A stretch of DNA of 64,000 nt from JAFKKS01 sp039808325 (GCA_039808325.1 JBDHSU010000004.1:1-64000), one strand, 5' to 3'. Counted from the stretch's first letter, positions 1 to 8,590 are shown. Numbers and translations: made by a program. The notes: generated from the letters alone by a model not told the origin.

Positions 1-82
1 AATCATGAACGTGATCGATTCTCATAACTTGGAGCGGGATGCGGGCGGAAAACCGCTCCACACTTTTCCTCATCCCGAGCTC
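1..82 (+). repeat. Repeat family A copy, cut by window edge
   Basis: This matches the full copy at 2225-2342 from its ATCATGAACGTG segment through the GCGGGATGCGGGCGGAAAA core to the closing CATCCCG arm. The left end lies outside the window. Further copies are at 9102-9170 and 19481-19618. It follows the stop codon of the gluconolactonase-like gene, so it is in the 3' flank of that gene. Confidence 0.8.
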
Positions 83-106
83 TGACGTCATCCTGGGGAT
101 CCGATA

Positions 107-997
107 TTATCTCGGTATCCGCCCGCGCAGGATCTGCCCCGTCGCCGACTCCGTCATCAGCAGCGTCTCCCCGTCCGGCATCAGCACCGCGTTGGTGAGC
201 GTGCGTCCGGCGCAGGACACAAGCCGATAGAGCGGAACGCCGAGCGGCGACAGCACCCAGGCGCAGCCGTGGCCGGGATCGCAGACGATCACACGCCCCT
301 GCCCGTCGACCACCAGGCCGTCGGGACCTGAAAGCCCGCCGGGAAGCTGCGCGAACACCTGCGTCTTGGCCGACAGCGCCGCGGGGTCGAGCGGCACGCG
401 CCACACCTGCGCGGCGCGCGTCAAGGCAAGGAAAGCATGCGTGCCCTCGCGCGAAACCGCGACGCCGTTCGGGCTCGGGGCGTTGGCGATGAGCCGGTCG
501 AGCCGGCCGTCCGGCCAATAGCGATAGAGCCGCCCGCTCGGATCATGCATCCCGGTCTGCCCTTGATCGGTGAACAGGATCGAACCGTCGGGCAGAAGCT
601 GCAGATCGTTGATGCCCTTGAATCCTTCGCTGAAGGCGCCGGCGAGGATGTAGGCGACGCTGCCGGTCTTCGGATCGATCCGCATCAAGCCGCAGCGATA
701 ATCGGCGACGACGAGCGTGCCGTCGGGCGCGATGCGCATGCCGTTCGGCCATCCGTCATAGTGCGCGACCCGGTGCCATTCGCCGCCCGTATCGATCGCG
801 AAGATGCGGCCGAAGGGGATGTCGACGACGTAGAGCGTGCCGTCCGGCGCGAGGCACGGGCCCTCGAGAAAGGAATCGACCGGCGCGCCGGCGCGGTTGG
901 CCGCGCTCCATGCCGTCGGCCGCTTGTCGCGGAACGCGTCGGGCAGGCGGGCATGGACCTGCGTTTCGATCTCGACCGGAGGCGCGAACCAGTTCAT
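107..997 (-). CDS. SMP-30/gluconolactonase-like beta-propeller hydrolase
   Basis: The 296-residue protein belongs to the SMP-30/gluconolactonase/LRE family, cytosolic metal-dependent lactonases with a six-bladed propeller. Repeated PDG turns (LAPDG, IAPDG, LLPDG, YWPDG, LMPDG) mark the blades. Glu45 in FLEGP, Asn177 in SPNGVA and Asp226 in GPDGLV fit the metal ligands Glu, Asn and Asp of the family. There is no signal peptide. Its ATG overlaps the TGA of the upstream CoA-transferase by 4 nt (ATGA), so the two are probably co-translated. The pairing suggests catabolism of a sugar acid or other lactone-forming compound. The substrate cannot be read from the sequence. Confidence 0.85.
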   Translation of the reverse strand: MNWFAPPVEIETQVHARLPDAFRDKRPTAWSAANRAGAPVDSFLEGPCLAPDGTLYVVDIPFGRIFAIDTGGEWHRVAHYDGWPNGMRIAPDGTLVVADYRCGLMRIDPKTGSVAYILAGAFSEGFKGINDLQLLPDGSILFTDQGQTGMHDPSGRLYRYWPDGRLDRLIANAPSPNGVAVSREGTHAFLALTRAAQVWRVPLDPAALSAKTQVFAQLPGGLSGPDGLVVDGQGRVIVCDPGHGCAWVLSPLGVPLYRLVSCAGRTLTNAVLMPDGETLLMTESATGQILRGRIPR

Positions 998-2172
998 TGC
1001 GCCGCCGCCTTCGAGGGTCGCGCCTGCGTCAGGATTTCGTTGTTGTGCTCGCCGAGCGTCGGCGGACGGCGCGCCGGCCGCGGCGCCTCGCCGTCGACGA
1101 GGAAGCCGCCGCGCACCACCGTGACCGTTCCGTCGATGTGCGGCACCCGCTCGAACTGCACGGCCATGTCGCGCTCTTTCACCTGCGGCTCGTCGAGCAC
1201 CTGCGGCACGGTTAGGACGCGCCCGGCGGGAACGCCGGCCTTGTTCAGGCGCGCCTCCCAGTCGGCCGCGGAAGACGACGCCAGCGCCTCCTCGATCAGC
1301 GTGCGCAGCGCATAGCGATGCGCGATCCGATCGTCGGACGTCAGGAAGCGCGGATCGCTGGCCAGTTCCGGCCGGCCGATCACGGCGCAGACGCTGACGA
1401 ACTGCTCCTGCTTATTCGCGGCGATGTTGAGCAGCCCCTCGCCGGTGGCGAAGGCGCCGGAGGGCGAGGCGGTGAAGTTCTCATTGCCCATCGGCGCGGG
1501 CTCGATCCCGGACACGAGATAGTTGGACACCGGCCAGCCGAGCGCGGACAGCGCGCTTTCGAGCATGGAGACGTCGAGGAACGCGCCCTCTCCCGTGCGG
1601 TCGCGCCGGACCAGCGCGGCGGCGATGGCGAACGCGCCGAACAGGCCGCCGAGCGTGTCGCACACCGGATAGCCGACGCGCAGCGGCGCCGTCTCGGGCG
1701 TTCCGGTGATGCTCATGATGCCGGAAAGACCCTGGATGATCTGGTCGTAGGCCGGATTGTCCTTGAGCGGGCCGGTCTGCCCGAAGCCGGAGATCGCGCA
1801 ATAGATGAGGCCCGGCCGCACGCCCTTCAGCCGCTCGTAGCCGAGGCCGAGCCGCGCCATGACGCCGGGCCGGAAGTTCTCCAGCACCACGTCGGCCTCC
1901 GCGACGAGTGTGAGAAACTGATCCTTCCCCGCCGCGCTCTTGAAATCGATGGTGACCGAACGCTTGCCGGCATTCTGGGCAAGGAAAGACGCCCCCATCT
2001 TCGCCTGATTGAGCGCCGGCGTCGGCCCGAGCGTCCGCGCGAGGTCTCCGCTCCCCGGCATCTCGACCTTGACCACATCCGCGCCGACCAGCGCCAGTTG
2101 GTAGCCGCAATACGGACCGGCCAGAACATTGGTGAGATCGAGAACGCGAACGCCGTCGAGCAAACCACTCAT
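994..2172 (-). CDS. CaiB/BaiF class III CoA-transferase
   Basis: The 392-residue protein is of usual length for class III CoA-transferases, which move CoA between an acyl-CoA and a free carboxylic acid. It opens with GVRVLDLTNVLAGPYCG and has the family hallmarks KVEMPGSGD and VVLENFRPGVM. Asp172 in VCDTLGG sits where the catalytic aspartate is expected. I chose the ATG of MSGLLDGVRV because it has an AGGA 6 nt upstream and matches family N-termini. A longer in-frame start at 2265 would lie inside a repeat element. It is the first gene of a two-gene unit with the gluconolactonase-like gene. Confidence 0.88.
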   Translation of the reverse strand: MSGLLDGVRVLDLTNVLAGPYCGYQLALVGADVVKVEMPGSGDLARTLGPTPALNQAKMGASFLAQNAGKRSVTIDFKSAAGKDQFLTLVAEADVVLENFRPGVMARLGLGYERLKGVRPGLIYCAISGFGQTGPLKDNPAYDQIIQGLSGIMSITGTPETAPLRVGYPVCDTLGGLFGAFAIAAALVRRDRTGEGAFLDVSMLESALSALGWPVSNYLVSGIEPAPMGNENFTASPSGAFATGEGLLNIAANKQEQFVSVCAVIGRPELASDPRFLTSDDRIAHRYALRTLIEEALASSSAADWEARLNKAGVPAGRVLTVPQVLDEPQVKERDMAVQFERVPHIDGTVTVVRGGFLVDGEAPRPARRPPTLGEHNNEILTQARPSKAAAQ

Positions 2173-2224
2173 CGGGATTCCTGGATTTAAGCGTGCGGCG
2201 CGCGGGCCGGCGGGGCGAACGAGG

Positions 2225-2342
2225 CTAGATCGCGATGATTTTGGATCGAATCGATCCAAAATCATGAACGTGGTCGATTCTCATAACTTAGAGCGGGATG
2301 CGGGCGGAAAACCGCCCCACACTTTTCCTCCTCCCGCTCTAG
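2225..2342 (+). repeat. Repeat family A, full MITE-like copy
   Basis: This 118-bp element starts with CTAGA and ends with TCTAG. Its left half is a perfect hairpin with arms ATGATTTTGGATCG and CGATCCAAAATCAT. Its right half folds AGAGCGGGATGCGGGCGG against a CTCCCGCTCT arm. It carries no coding capacity. It lies upstream of the CoA-transferase gene. Related copies are at 1-82, 9102-9170 and, inverted, 19481-19618. Confidence 0.85.
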
Positions 2343-2442
2343 CGCCAATGATAGGCCTTGCCGAGGGCTGCGGGCCATGCGCGGGACGGGCACCTGCACC
2401 TCATCCACAGCGCCGGCGGCGGATTTACGCGGAACGGAAGGA

Positions 2443-2519
2443 TGGTACAGCTGGGTGGGCTCGAACCACCGACCTCCGGTTCCACAGACCGGCGCTCTAA
2501 CCAACTGAGCTACAGCTGC
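2443..2519 (-). tRNA. tRNA-His (GTG)
   Basis: The reverse strand folds into a full 77-nt cloverleaf with encoded CCA. The acceptor is GCAGCTG/CAGCTGT, the D arm GCTC...GAGC, the anticodon stem CCGGT/ACCGG with loop CTGTGGA (anticodon GTG), and the T arm GGTGG/CCACC with TTCGAGC. The encoded base before G1 is T, not the usual G-1, and the discriminator is A73 with a G1-U72 wobble. This matches the unusual tRNA-His described in a clade of Alphaproteobacteria. A TTGCAA box about 47 nt upstream of the 5' end may be its -35 element. Confidence 0.95.
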
Positions 2520-2763
2520 ATAATTGCTTCTGGGGAGGCAAAACCCTAGAATTTGCAACGCGATTTTGCAAGGTCGACGCGGAAATCCGGGCTCCTTCGC
2601 CCCTCTTCCGCGCCGCCGCTTCCCGTGGGTCGCATCCGTTGGGTCGCATCCGTTCGCGGGCGGGTTCATAGCACGAAAAAATCGCGTGTCTCGCATCTTC
2701 TGGCCGCGTAAGGACGCAATATGAAACTTCGCCGCCACCCGTTTTCCCCGCGGTCCTGATTCC

Positions 2764-3216
2764 TTGGGCGACACCCCCGACCCCCGCGCCTATCCAAGCC
2801 GGCCGTTTCTGGCGGTCAGCGCCGCGATCGTGCGCGACGGCCGCCTGCTCGTGGTGCGCCGGGCCCGGCGGCCGGCGGCCGGACTGTTCACCTTGCCCGG
2901 CGGCGGTGTCGAGGTCGGCGAAACGCTACAGGAAGCCGTGCGCCGCGAGGTCATGGAGGAGACGGCCTTGACGATCGCTCCCGTCGGCCTCGCGGGCCAT
3001 CGCGACGTCATATTGCGCGACGACGCAGGACGGATCATGCGCCATTTCGTTGTCCTCGCCTTCGCCGCGCGGTGGCTCGCCGGCGAGCCGGCGCTGAATG
3101 ACGAGCTTGCCGAATGGCGCTGGATCGCTCCGGCCGAGCTTGCCGCGTTGAAGACGACGGAGGGCTTGGGCGAAATCGTCGGCGCCGCCTTCGCGCTCCT
3201 GGAGACGGCGCCATAG
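2764..3216 (+). CDS. NUDIX hydrolase
   Basis: The 150-residue protein is a NUDIX pyrophosphohydrolase, which cleaves nucleoside diphosphates linked to a moiety X. The Nudix box runs from Gly47 to Leu69 (GGVEVGETLQEAVRREVMEE). It carries the metal-binding REVMEE, and Ala68 replaces the last conserved glycine. The start is a TTG. The substrate may be ADP-ribose or an oxidised nucleotide, but the sequence does not decide this. The gene is followed closely by a TIGR02301-type gene, a recurrent pairing in Hyphomicrobiales. Confidence 0.88.
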   Translation: MGDTPDPRAYPSRPFLAVSAAIVRDGRLLVVRRARRPAAGLFTLPGGGVEVGETLQEAVRREVMEETALTIAPVGLAGHRDVILRDDAGRIMRHFVVLAFAARWLAGEPALNDELAEWRWIAPAELAALKTTEGLGEIVGAAFALLETAP

Positions 3217-3286
3217 CCCCGGAACCATTCCCCATCTTGTCACCTCGCGGCAGCCGACGCATATCTGCCGCAACCGGATCACCCTG

Positions 3287-3664
3287 ATGCTGACCCGCCT
3301 CGCCCTGATTCTCTGCCTGATGGCCGCTCCAGCCGCGCCCGCCCTCGCGGCCGAGGGCGGCCCGGCCCCCTATGACCGTGACCTGCAGCGGCTGGCGGAG
3401 ATCCTCGGCGCGCTGCATTACCTGCGCGGCATCTGCGGCGCCAATGAAGGTCAGTTATGGCGCAACGAGATGCAGGCGCTCGTCGATACGGAAGCCCCCT
3501 CCGGCGAGCGGCGGGACCGCATCGTCGCAAGCTTCAACCGCGGCTATCGCGGCTTCCAGCAGACCTACCGGACCTGCACGCCGACGGCCGACGTCGCCAT
3601 CCGGCGCTACCTCGACGAAGGCGCCAGGATCGCGCGCGACATCACGGCGCGTTACGCCAATTGA
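3287..3664 (+). CDS. TIGR02301-family exported protein
   Basis: The 125-residue protein has a clear signal peptide (MLTRLALILCLMAAPAAPALA, cleavage near residue 22). The mature part is helical and has two conserved-looking cysteines (ICGANEG and RTCTPT). It resembles the alphaproteobacterial TIGR02301 family of unknown function and is probably periplasmic. It lies 70 bp after the NUDIX gene on the same strand and may share its transcript. Confidence 0.75.
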   Translation: MLTRLALILCLMAAPAAPALAAEGGPAPYDRDLQRLAEILGALHYLRGICGANEGQLWRNEMQALVDTEAPSGERRDRIVASFNRGYRGFQQTYRTCTPTADVAIRRYLDEGARIARDITARYAN

Positions 3665-3784
3665 TCCACAAGCGTTAACCGTTATTAGGGATTGTGGCTA
3701 TCCGCCGCGTTAACGCGTGATAAATATCCCGCCCAGAGATCGGGCGCATCTTCCCGCGCTGAACGACAACCGGAATTCCGCGCG

Positions 3785-4042
3785 ATGATGCCAACCGCCA
3801 CAGTCCGCCAGACGGCCTCGGATCAGGAGCAGAAGCGCATGGCCGTCGGCTACGTGCAGGAAGCCTGGGCCGAAGCGATGCTCGACGGCGTCGATCCCGA
3901 CTGCCTGGCGCAAGCCTGCCTTTTCGCCGCGCTCGCCGAACTCGTGACGACGTATGGGGAAGAGGCCGCGGCGAATTATGCCGAAGGACTTGTGACGCGC
4001 ATTCGCAACGGCGAGTTCTCGCTGGCGCTCGCGCGCCAGTAG
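3785..4042 (+). CDS. Small conserved hypothetical protein
   Basis: This encodes 85 residues with no signal peptide or membrane segment. It is predicted to be mostly helical, with a body of EAWAEAMLDGVDPDCLAQACLF and AELVTTYGEEAAANYAEGL type helices. I recognise no functional domain. It looks like a small soluble protein conserved in Hyphomicrobiales. The start is one of two adjacent ATGs at 3785 and 3788. The long frame upstream of 3785 has no support. Confidence 0.65.
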   Translation: MMPTATVRQTASDQEQKRMAVGYVQEAWAEAMLDGVDPDCLAQACLFAALAELVTTYGEEAAANYAEGLVTRIRNGEFSLALARQ

Positions 4043-4067
4043 CCGCCTCCTTCGACAGCCCCGCCGG

Positions 4068-5396
4068 CTACAGCGTCTCCAGGAAGCGCACCGGCTCGCC
4101 TTGGGACGGGTCGGTCAATTCGCCCTCCCACATCACGCGCCGCCCGCGCACGATCGTCCCGACCGGCCAACCGGTGACGGTCACGCCGTCATACGGCGTC
4201 CAGGCCGCGCGCGAGGCCACCCAGGCGTCGGTGATCGTTTGGCGGCGCTTGAGATCGACGACGGTGAAGTCCGCATCGTAGCCGACCGCGATGCGGCCCT
4301 TGCGCGCGATATTGAAGAGCCGCGCCGGCCCCGCGCTCGTCAGGTCCATGAAGCGCAGGAGTGACAGACGCCCCGCGTTGACGTGATCGAGCATCAGCGG
4401 CACCAGCGTCTGCACGCCGGTCATTCCGGACGGACTCGCCGGATATTCCTTCGCCTTCTCCTCGCGCGTATGCGGTGCGTGGTCGGAGCCGAGAACGTCG
4501 ACGATGCCGCGCGCGATTCCTTGCCACAGCGCGGCCTTGTGTTCCGGCCCCCGCACCGGCGGGTTCATCTGCGCCAGCGTGCCGAGGCGCGCATAACAAT
4601 CCGGCGCCTCCATCGTGAGATGGTGCGGCGTCACCTCGACGGAGGCGACGTCCTTGTGCTGGGCCAGGAAATCGATCTCCTGCGCGGTGGTGATGTGCAG
4701 CACGTGAATGCGCTTTCCCGTCTCGCGCGCCAGCCGCACCAGGCGCTGTGTCGCGGTCAGCGCCGCGATCTCGTCGCGCCACACCGGATGCGAGCGGGGA
4801 TCGCCGGGGATGCGCTCGCCCTTGCGTTCGTTCAGCCGATACTCGTCTTCCGAATGGAACGAAGCGCGGCGGCGGATCGCCTTGAGGATCGCGCGCACGC
4901 CGTCATCGTCCTCCACCAGCAGCGTCCCGGTCGACGCGCCCATGAACACCTTCACCCCGGCGGCGCCGGGCAGGCGCTCCAGCTCCGGCAAGTCCGCGAC
5001 GTTCTCGCGGGTGCCGCCGACGAAGAACGCGAAATCGCAATGCATCCGGTGCCGCCCGCGGGCCACCTTGTCGGCCAGGGCCTCGGCGCTCGTGGTCAGA
5101 GGATTGGTATTGGGCATCTCGAAGACGGCCGTGACGCCTCCCATCACCGCCGAACGCGAGCCGGTCTCCAGGTCTTCCTTCTGCGTGCCGCCGGGCTCGC
5201 GGAAATGCACCTGCGTGTCGATGACGCCGGGGAGGACGTGCAGGCCGCGGCAATCGACCGCTTCGCCCGCCGATGCCGTGGAAAGATCGCCGATATCGGC
5301 GATCGTGCCCTGCCGGACGCCGATATCGCGGACGCCCTCGCCGTCCTGATTGACAACGGTCGCGCCCTTGAGGATCAAATCGAAAGTCTGCGGCAT
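4068..5396 (-). CDS. Dihydroorotase-like amidohydrolase
   Basis: The 442-residue protein belongs to the cyclic amidohydrolase/dihydroorotase family, which acts in pyrimidine biosynthesis. Visible motifs are PGVIDTQVHFREPGG (residues 56-70), the bridging-lysine segment GVKVFMGASTG, FHSEDE, HVLHITT, and GSDHAPHT with the catalytic aspartate. The first histidine of the usual HxH metal pair is Gln62 here (QVH). It may therefore bind metal differently or not be the main dihydroorotase. I chose the ATG of MPQTFDL. A second ATG lies 15 nt upstream. It is divergent from the YgfZ gene. Confidence 0.8.
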   Translation of the reverse strand: MPQTFDLILKGATVVNQDGEGVRDIGVRQGTIADIGDLSTASAGEAVDCRGLHVLPGVIDTQVHFREPGGTQKEDLETGSRSAVMGGVTAVFEMPNTNPLTTSAEALADKVARGRHRMHCDFAFFVGGTRENVADLPELERLPGAAGVKVFMGASTGTLLVEDDDGVRAILKAIRRRASFHSEDEYRLNERKGERIPGDPRSHPVWRDEIAALTATQRLVRLARETGKRIHVLHITTAQEIDFLAQHKDVASVEVTPHHLTMEAPDCYARLGTLAQMNPPVRGPEHKAALWQGIARGIVDVLGSDHAPHTREEKAKEYPASPSGMTGVQTLVPLMLDHVNAGRLSLLRFMDLTSAGPARLFNIARKGRIAVGYDADFTVVDLKRRQTITDAWVASRAAWTPYDGVTVTGWPVGTIVRGRRVMWEGELTDPSQGEPVRFLETL

Positions 5397-5495
5397 CGTC
5401 AGCAACCCCATTCCTGCCCGGAGCCCTCGAGGTTGCCCTTGAGGCGGTCCCCGCCCGGCCTTACGTTCCACCGGCTCAACACGCAAGAGGACTTC

Positions 5496-6386
5496 ATGCG
5501 GATAGCGTTGCTGTCGGACCGCGGTGTGGTCAAGGTCGTGGGGGACACCGCCCGGGATTTCATGAACGGGCTCTTCACCTCCGATATGGCCAAGGTCGCG
5601 CCGGGGACGCCGCGATTTGCCGCCTTGCTCACCCCGCAAGGCAAGATCATCGTCGATTTCATCGTCGTGGAGGCGCCGGAGGAAGACGGCGGCGGCTTCT
5701 ACCTCGATTGCCCGCGCGCGCTGGCGCCCACACTGGCCACGCGGCTCAACATGTACAAGCTGCGCGCGAAGATCGTGGTCGAGGACCTGTCGGAGGCGCT
5801 GAGCGTGCTCGCGATCTGGGACGGCGGCGGCGAGACGGAATATGGCCTCATCTATGCCGATCCGCGCCTTGCCGCGCTGGGACATCGGGCCATCGTCCCC
5901 GCCGATCTCGTCAACGCGGCCGCCGCCGAGCTCGGCGCGCCGCTCAGTGACGTGGACGATTACGAGGCGCACCGTATCCTCCACGCGGTGCCGCGCGGCG
6001 GCGCGGACTTCACCTACAACGACGCCTTCCCGCACGAGGCCGACATGGATCAGCTCGGCGGCGTGGATTTCGACAAGGGCTGCTATGTCGGGCAGGAGGT
6101 CGTCTCCCGCATGCAGCATCGCGGCACGGCGCGCACCCGCGTCGTCGCCGCGCTCTTCGAGGATTTCGCGCCGGAATGCGGCGTGCCGGTCGTGTTCGAC
6201 GACAAGCCGATCGGCGTGATGGGCTCGGCCGTGCGCGGCCGGGGCCTCGCCAAGCTGCGCATCGACCGCGTCGCCGACGCCATCGCGGCGGGCGCGACGA
6301 TCACCGCCGGAGGCGTCCCGATCACGCCGGTGAAACCGGCCTGGGCGAAGTTCGACGTGCCCGCCGCGATGCGGACGGCGTCGTAG
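5496..6386 (+). CDS. ygfZ: YgfZ/GcvT-like folate-binding protein
   Basis: The 296-residue protein belongs to the YgfZ family, folate-binding proteins that support assembly or repair of certain Fe-S enzymes and tRNA modification. The family signature KGCYVGQE is present in DKGCYVGQEVVSRMQHRG at about residues 189-206. A glycine-cleavage-T-like fold is expected. The ATG has a good ribosome site, AGAGGA, 5 nt upstream. The long frame running upstream is antisense to the dihydroorotase-like gene and is not coding. The Tag gene follows after 4 nt. Confidence 0.9.
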   Translation: MRIALLSDRGVVKVVGDTARDFMNGLFTSDMAKVAPGTPRFAALLTPQGKIIVDFIVVEAPEEDGGGFYLDCPRALAPTLATRLNMYKLRAKIVVEDLSEALSVLAIWDGGGETEYGLIYADPRLAALGHRAIVPADLVNAAAAELGAPLSDVDDYEAHRILHAVPRGGADFTYNDAFPHEADMDQLGGVDFDKGCYVGQEVVSRMQHRGTARTRVVAALFEDFAPECGVPVVFDDKPIGVMGSAVRGRGLAKLRIDRVADAIAAGATITAGGVPITPVKPAWAKFDVPAAMRTAS

Positions 6387-6390
6387 ATCG

Positions 6391-7017
6391 ATGGCGCCGC
6401 TCTCTCACCCCGACGGGCTTCACCGCTGTGCCTGGTGCGGCACGGACCCGCTCTACGTCGCCTATCATGACGAGGAATGGGGCGTTCCCGAATACGACGA
6501 CCGCGCGCTCTACGAGAAGCTGATGCTCGACGGTTTCCAGGCCGGCCTTTCGTGGATCACCATCCTGCGCAAGCGCGACAACTTCCGCAAAGCCTTCGAC
6601 GGTTTCGAGCCGAGCGTCATCGTCGACTACAAGGCGAAGAAGATCGAGGCGCTGATGCAGGACGCCGGCATCGTGCGCAACCGCGCGAAGATCGTCGGGG
6701 CCGTGGCGTCCGCCCGCGCCTATCTCGATATGCGGGACAAGGGCGAGAGCTTCTCGGACTTCCTCTGGAACTTCATGGACGGAAAGCCGAAAACCAACCG
6801 CTTCCGCAGCCGCGGCCAGGTTCCCGCGGAGACGCCGCTGTCGCGCACGATCTCCAAGGAGCTCGGAGCCCGTGGATTCAAGTTCTGCGGGCCGACGATC
6901 GTGTACGCCTTCATGCAGGCGGTCGGCATGGTCAACGACCACATGGTGGCGTGCCACCGTCATGCCGCCTGCGACGCCTTCCCCACGCGGGGCGCGGCGA
7001 AACGCGTCCGCAAGTGA
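6391..7017 (+). CDS. tag: DNA-3-methyladenine glycosylase I
   Basis: The 208-residue protein removes N3-methyladenine from alkylated DNA at the start of base excision repair. The zinc-snap ligands of the family are all visible with correct spacing: Cys13 (RCAWCG), His26 (YHDEEWG), His184 and Cys188 (NDHMVAC). The substrate-pocket motif GFQAGLSWITILRKR is also present. It begins 4 nt after the ygfZ stop and heads a run of same-strand genes. Confidence 0.95.
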   Translation: MAPLSHPDGLHRCAWCGTDPLYVAYHDEEWGVPEYDDRALYEKLMLDGFQAGLSWITILRKRDNFRKAFDGFEPSVIVDYKAKKIEALMQDAGIVRNRAKIVGAVASARAYLDMRDKGESFSDFLWNFMDGKPKTNRFRSRGQVPAETPLSRTISKELGARGFKFCGPTIVYAFMQAVGMVNDHMVACHRHAACDAFPTRGAAKRVRK

Positions 7018-7055
7018 GTTCTCTTCGATGAGCCGCCCAGCATGAGCCGCGCAAC

Positions 7056-7643
7056 ATGAGCAGGGCCTGGCAGCGAATGCTGTCGGGACGGCGGCTCGAT
7101 CTTCTCGACCCATCCCCGCTCGACGTCGAGATCGCGGACATCGCACATGGCCTCGCACGCGTCGCGCGCTGGAACGGCCAGACCGACGGCGCGCACATCT
7201 TCTCCGTCGCGCAGCACACGCTGCTGGTCGAGGCCGTGGCGCGGGCGCGCAATCCGCGTCTCGACCGTTCGCTGCGGCTGGCCGTGCTTTTTCATGACGC
7301 GCCGGAATATGTGATCGGCGACATGATCTCGCCGTTCAAGGCGGTGATCGGCGACGCCTACAAGGGCGTGGAAGCGCGCCTCCTGCGCGCCATCCATCTG
7401 CGTTTCGGCCTGCCGCCCGAGCGGACGGCGGAAGCGACCCGGCTGATCAAGAGCGCCGACCGCGGCGCCGCCCATCTCGAGGCGACGCGACTCGCCGGCT
7501 TTACCGCCGCCGAGGCACGGCGCTTCTTCGGCGAGCCTCCAGCCCTATCGCCATCGATGGAACGCGACTATCTTACGCCCTGGACGGCGGACCGCGCCGA
7601 ATCACGTTATCTCAAACGCTTCGAGGAACTGATCCGGCCGTGA
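7056..7643 (+). CDS. HD-domain phosphohydrolase (YfbR-like)
   Basis: The 195-residue protein is a single HD domain with His54 (SVAQHT), the His80-Asp81 doublet (LFHDAPEY) and Asp135 (KSADR). This is the metal-binding H...HD...D pattern of nucleotide phosphohydrolases such as YfbR. The substrate is probably a nucleotide, by family only. The downstream phosphatase frame begins at or just after its stop codon. Confidence 0.85.
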   Translation: MSRAWQRMLSGRRLDLLDPSPLDVEIADIAHGLARVARWNGQTDGAHIFSVAQHTLLVEAVARARNPRLDRSLRLAVLFHDAPEYVIGDMISPFKAVIGDAYKGVEARLLRAIHLRFGLPPERTAEATRLIKSADRGAAHLEATRLAGFTAAEARRFFGEPPALSPSMERDYLTPWTADRAESRYLKRFEELIRP

Positions 7644-7693
7644 GTTCCGCGGCCCGTTCACTCTGCGCTGATTTTTCATCGATTCGACCCGTC

Positions 7694-8200
7694 ATGATCC
7701 ACGTCTGCTCCCTTGCCCGCCTGCACGCTACCGTCGAAGAGGTCGGCGCGCGCCACATCGTCACCCTGATCAACAACCAGACGGAAGTCGTCCGCCCGGC
7801 CTGCGTCGCGGAGAAGGATCACCTCTTCCTCGGCATGCACGACATCGCGGCGGAGATGGACGGCTTCAACGCCCCCGCGGAAGATCACGTCCGCAGGCTT
7901 ATCGCCTTCGCACAGAACTGGAATCGCCGCACGCCGATGGTCGTGCACTGCTTTGCCGGCATCAGCCGCTCGACCGCGGCGGCGTTCATCACCGCCTGCG
8001 CGCTCAACCCGAAACGAAGCGAGGCGACGATCGCGCAAGCGATCCGCGACTCGTCGCCGACCGCGTTTCCCAATCCGCGGCTCGTCGCCTTCGCCGATAC
8101 GATCCTCGCACGCAACGGCCGCATGATCGCGGCAGTCCAGGCGATCGGCCGCGGCCAGGTGAGCGCGGAGGGCCATCCGTTCCGCCTCGACCTCGAGTGA
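7694..8200 (+). CDS. Tyrosine phosphatase family protein
   Basis: The 168-residue protein carries the cysteine phosphatase loop HCFAGISRS with Cys86 and Arg92 (CX5R). A compact dual-specificity-like fold is expected. I prefer the ATG of MIHVCSLARL, which starts the first beta strand. A GTG at 7640 would add 18 residues and overlap the previous stop by 4 nt, so translation from there cannot be excluded. Family members are soluble. The natural substrate is unknown. Confidence 0.83.
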   Translation: MIHVCSLARLHATVEEVGARHIVTLINNQTEVVRPACVAEKDHLFLGMHDIAAEMDGFNAPAEDHVRRLIAFAQNWNRRTPMVVHCFAGISRSTAAAFITACALNPKRSEATIAQAIRDSSPTAFPNPRLVAFADTILARNGRMIAAVQAIGRGQVSAEGHPFRLDLE

Positions 8201-8572
8201 GTGGGCAACGTGCGCGCGCCGGCCGCAACGATCTACAAGATCTGCACGCACGCCCAGTGGCGTGCCGCCCTGAACGAGGGCGTCTTCCGTGGCGCGCCGG
8301 TGGATCTGCGCGACGGCTACATCCATTTTTCGACCGCCGCGCAGGTCGTCGAGACGGCGGCGAAGCACTTCGCCGGCCAGCACGACCTGTTGCTGATCGC
8401 GATCGACGCGGCCTCGCTCGGCGATGCGTTGCGCTGGGAGCCGTCGCGCGGAGGCGATCTGTTCCCGCATCTCTACGGAACGCTCGCGCCCGACGCCGCG
8501 CAGTCGGTTACGCCGCTCCCGCTCGGCGCGGACGGCCGGCATGTGTTTCCGGAAGAAATCGGCGAGAACTAA
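8201..8572 (+). CDS. DUF952 domain protein
   Basis: The 123-residue protein matches the DUF952 family in length and motifs (IYKICTHAQW, DLRDGYIHFSTAAQV, WEPSRGGDLFPHLYG). The function of the family is not established; the fold resembles ADP-ribosyl-transfer or glutathione-related proteins. The start is a GTG directly after the phosphatase TGA, suggesting translational coupling. A second in-frame GTG lies three codons later. Confidence 0.8.
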   Translation: MGNVRAPAATIYKICTHAQWRAALNEGVFRGAPVDLRDGYIHFSTAAQVVETAAKHFAGQHDLLLIAIDAASLGDALRWEPSRGGDLFPHLYGTLAPDAAQSVTPLPLGADGRHVFPEEIGEN

Positions 8573-8590
8573 GGGGCGCGGACTTCTATC

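Noticed and set aside
2262..2774. 170-residue minus-strand open frame
   Set aside because: It runs through the tRNA-His gene and a family A repeat, so it cannot be a real protein gene.
4383..5495. N-terminal extension of the YgfZ frame
   Set aside because: It is antisense to the dihydroorotase-like gene. The YgfZ domain starts at the ATG at 5496 with its own ribosome site.
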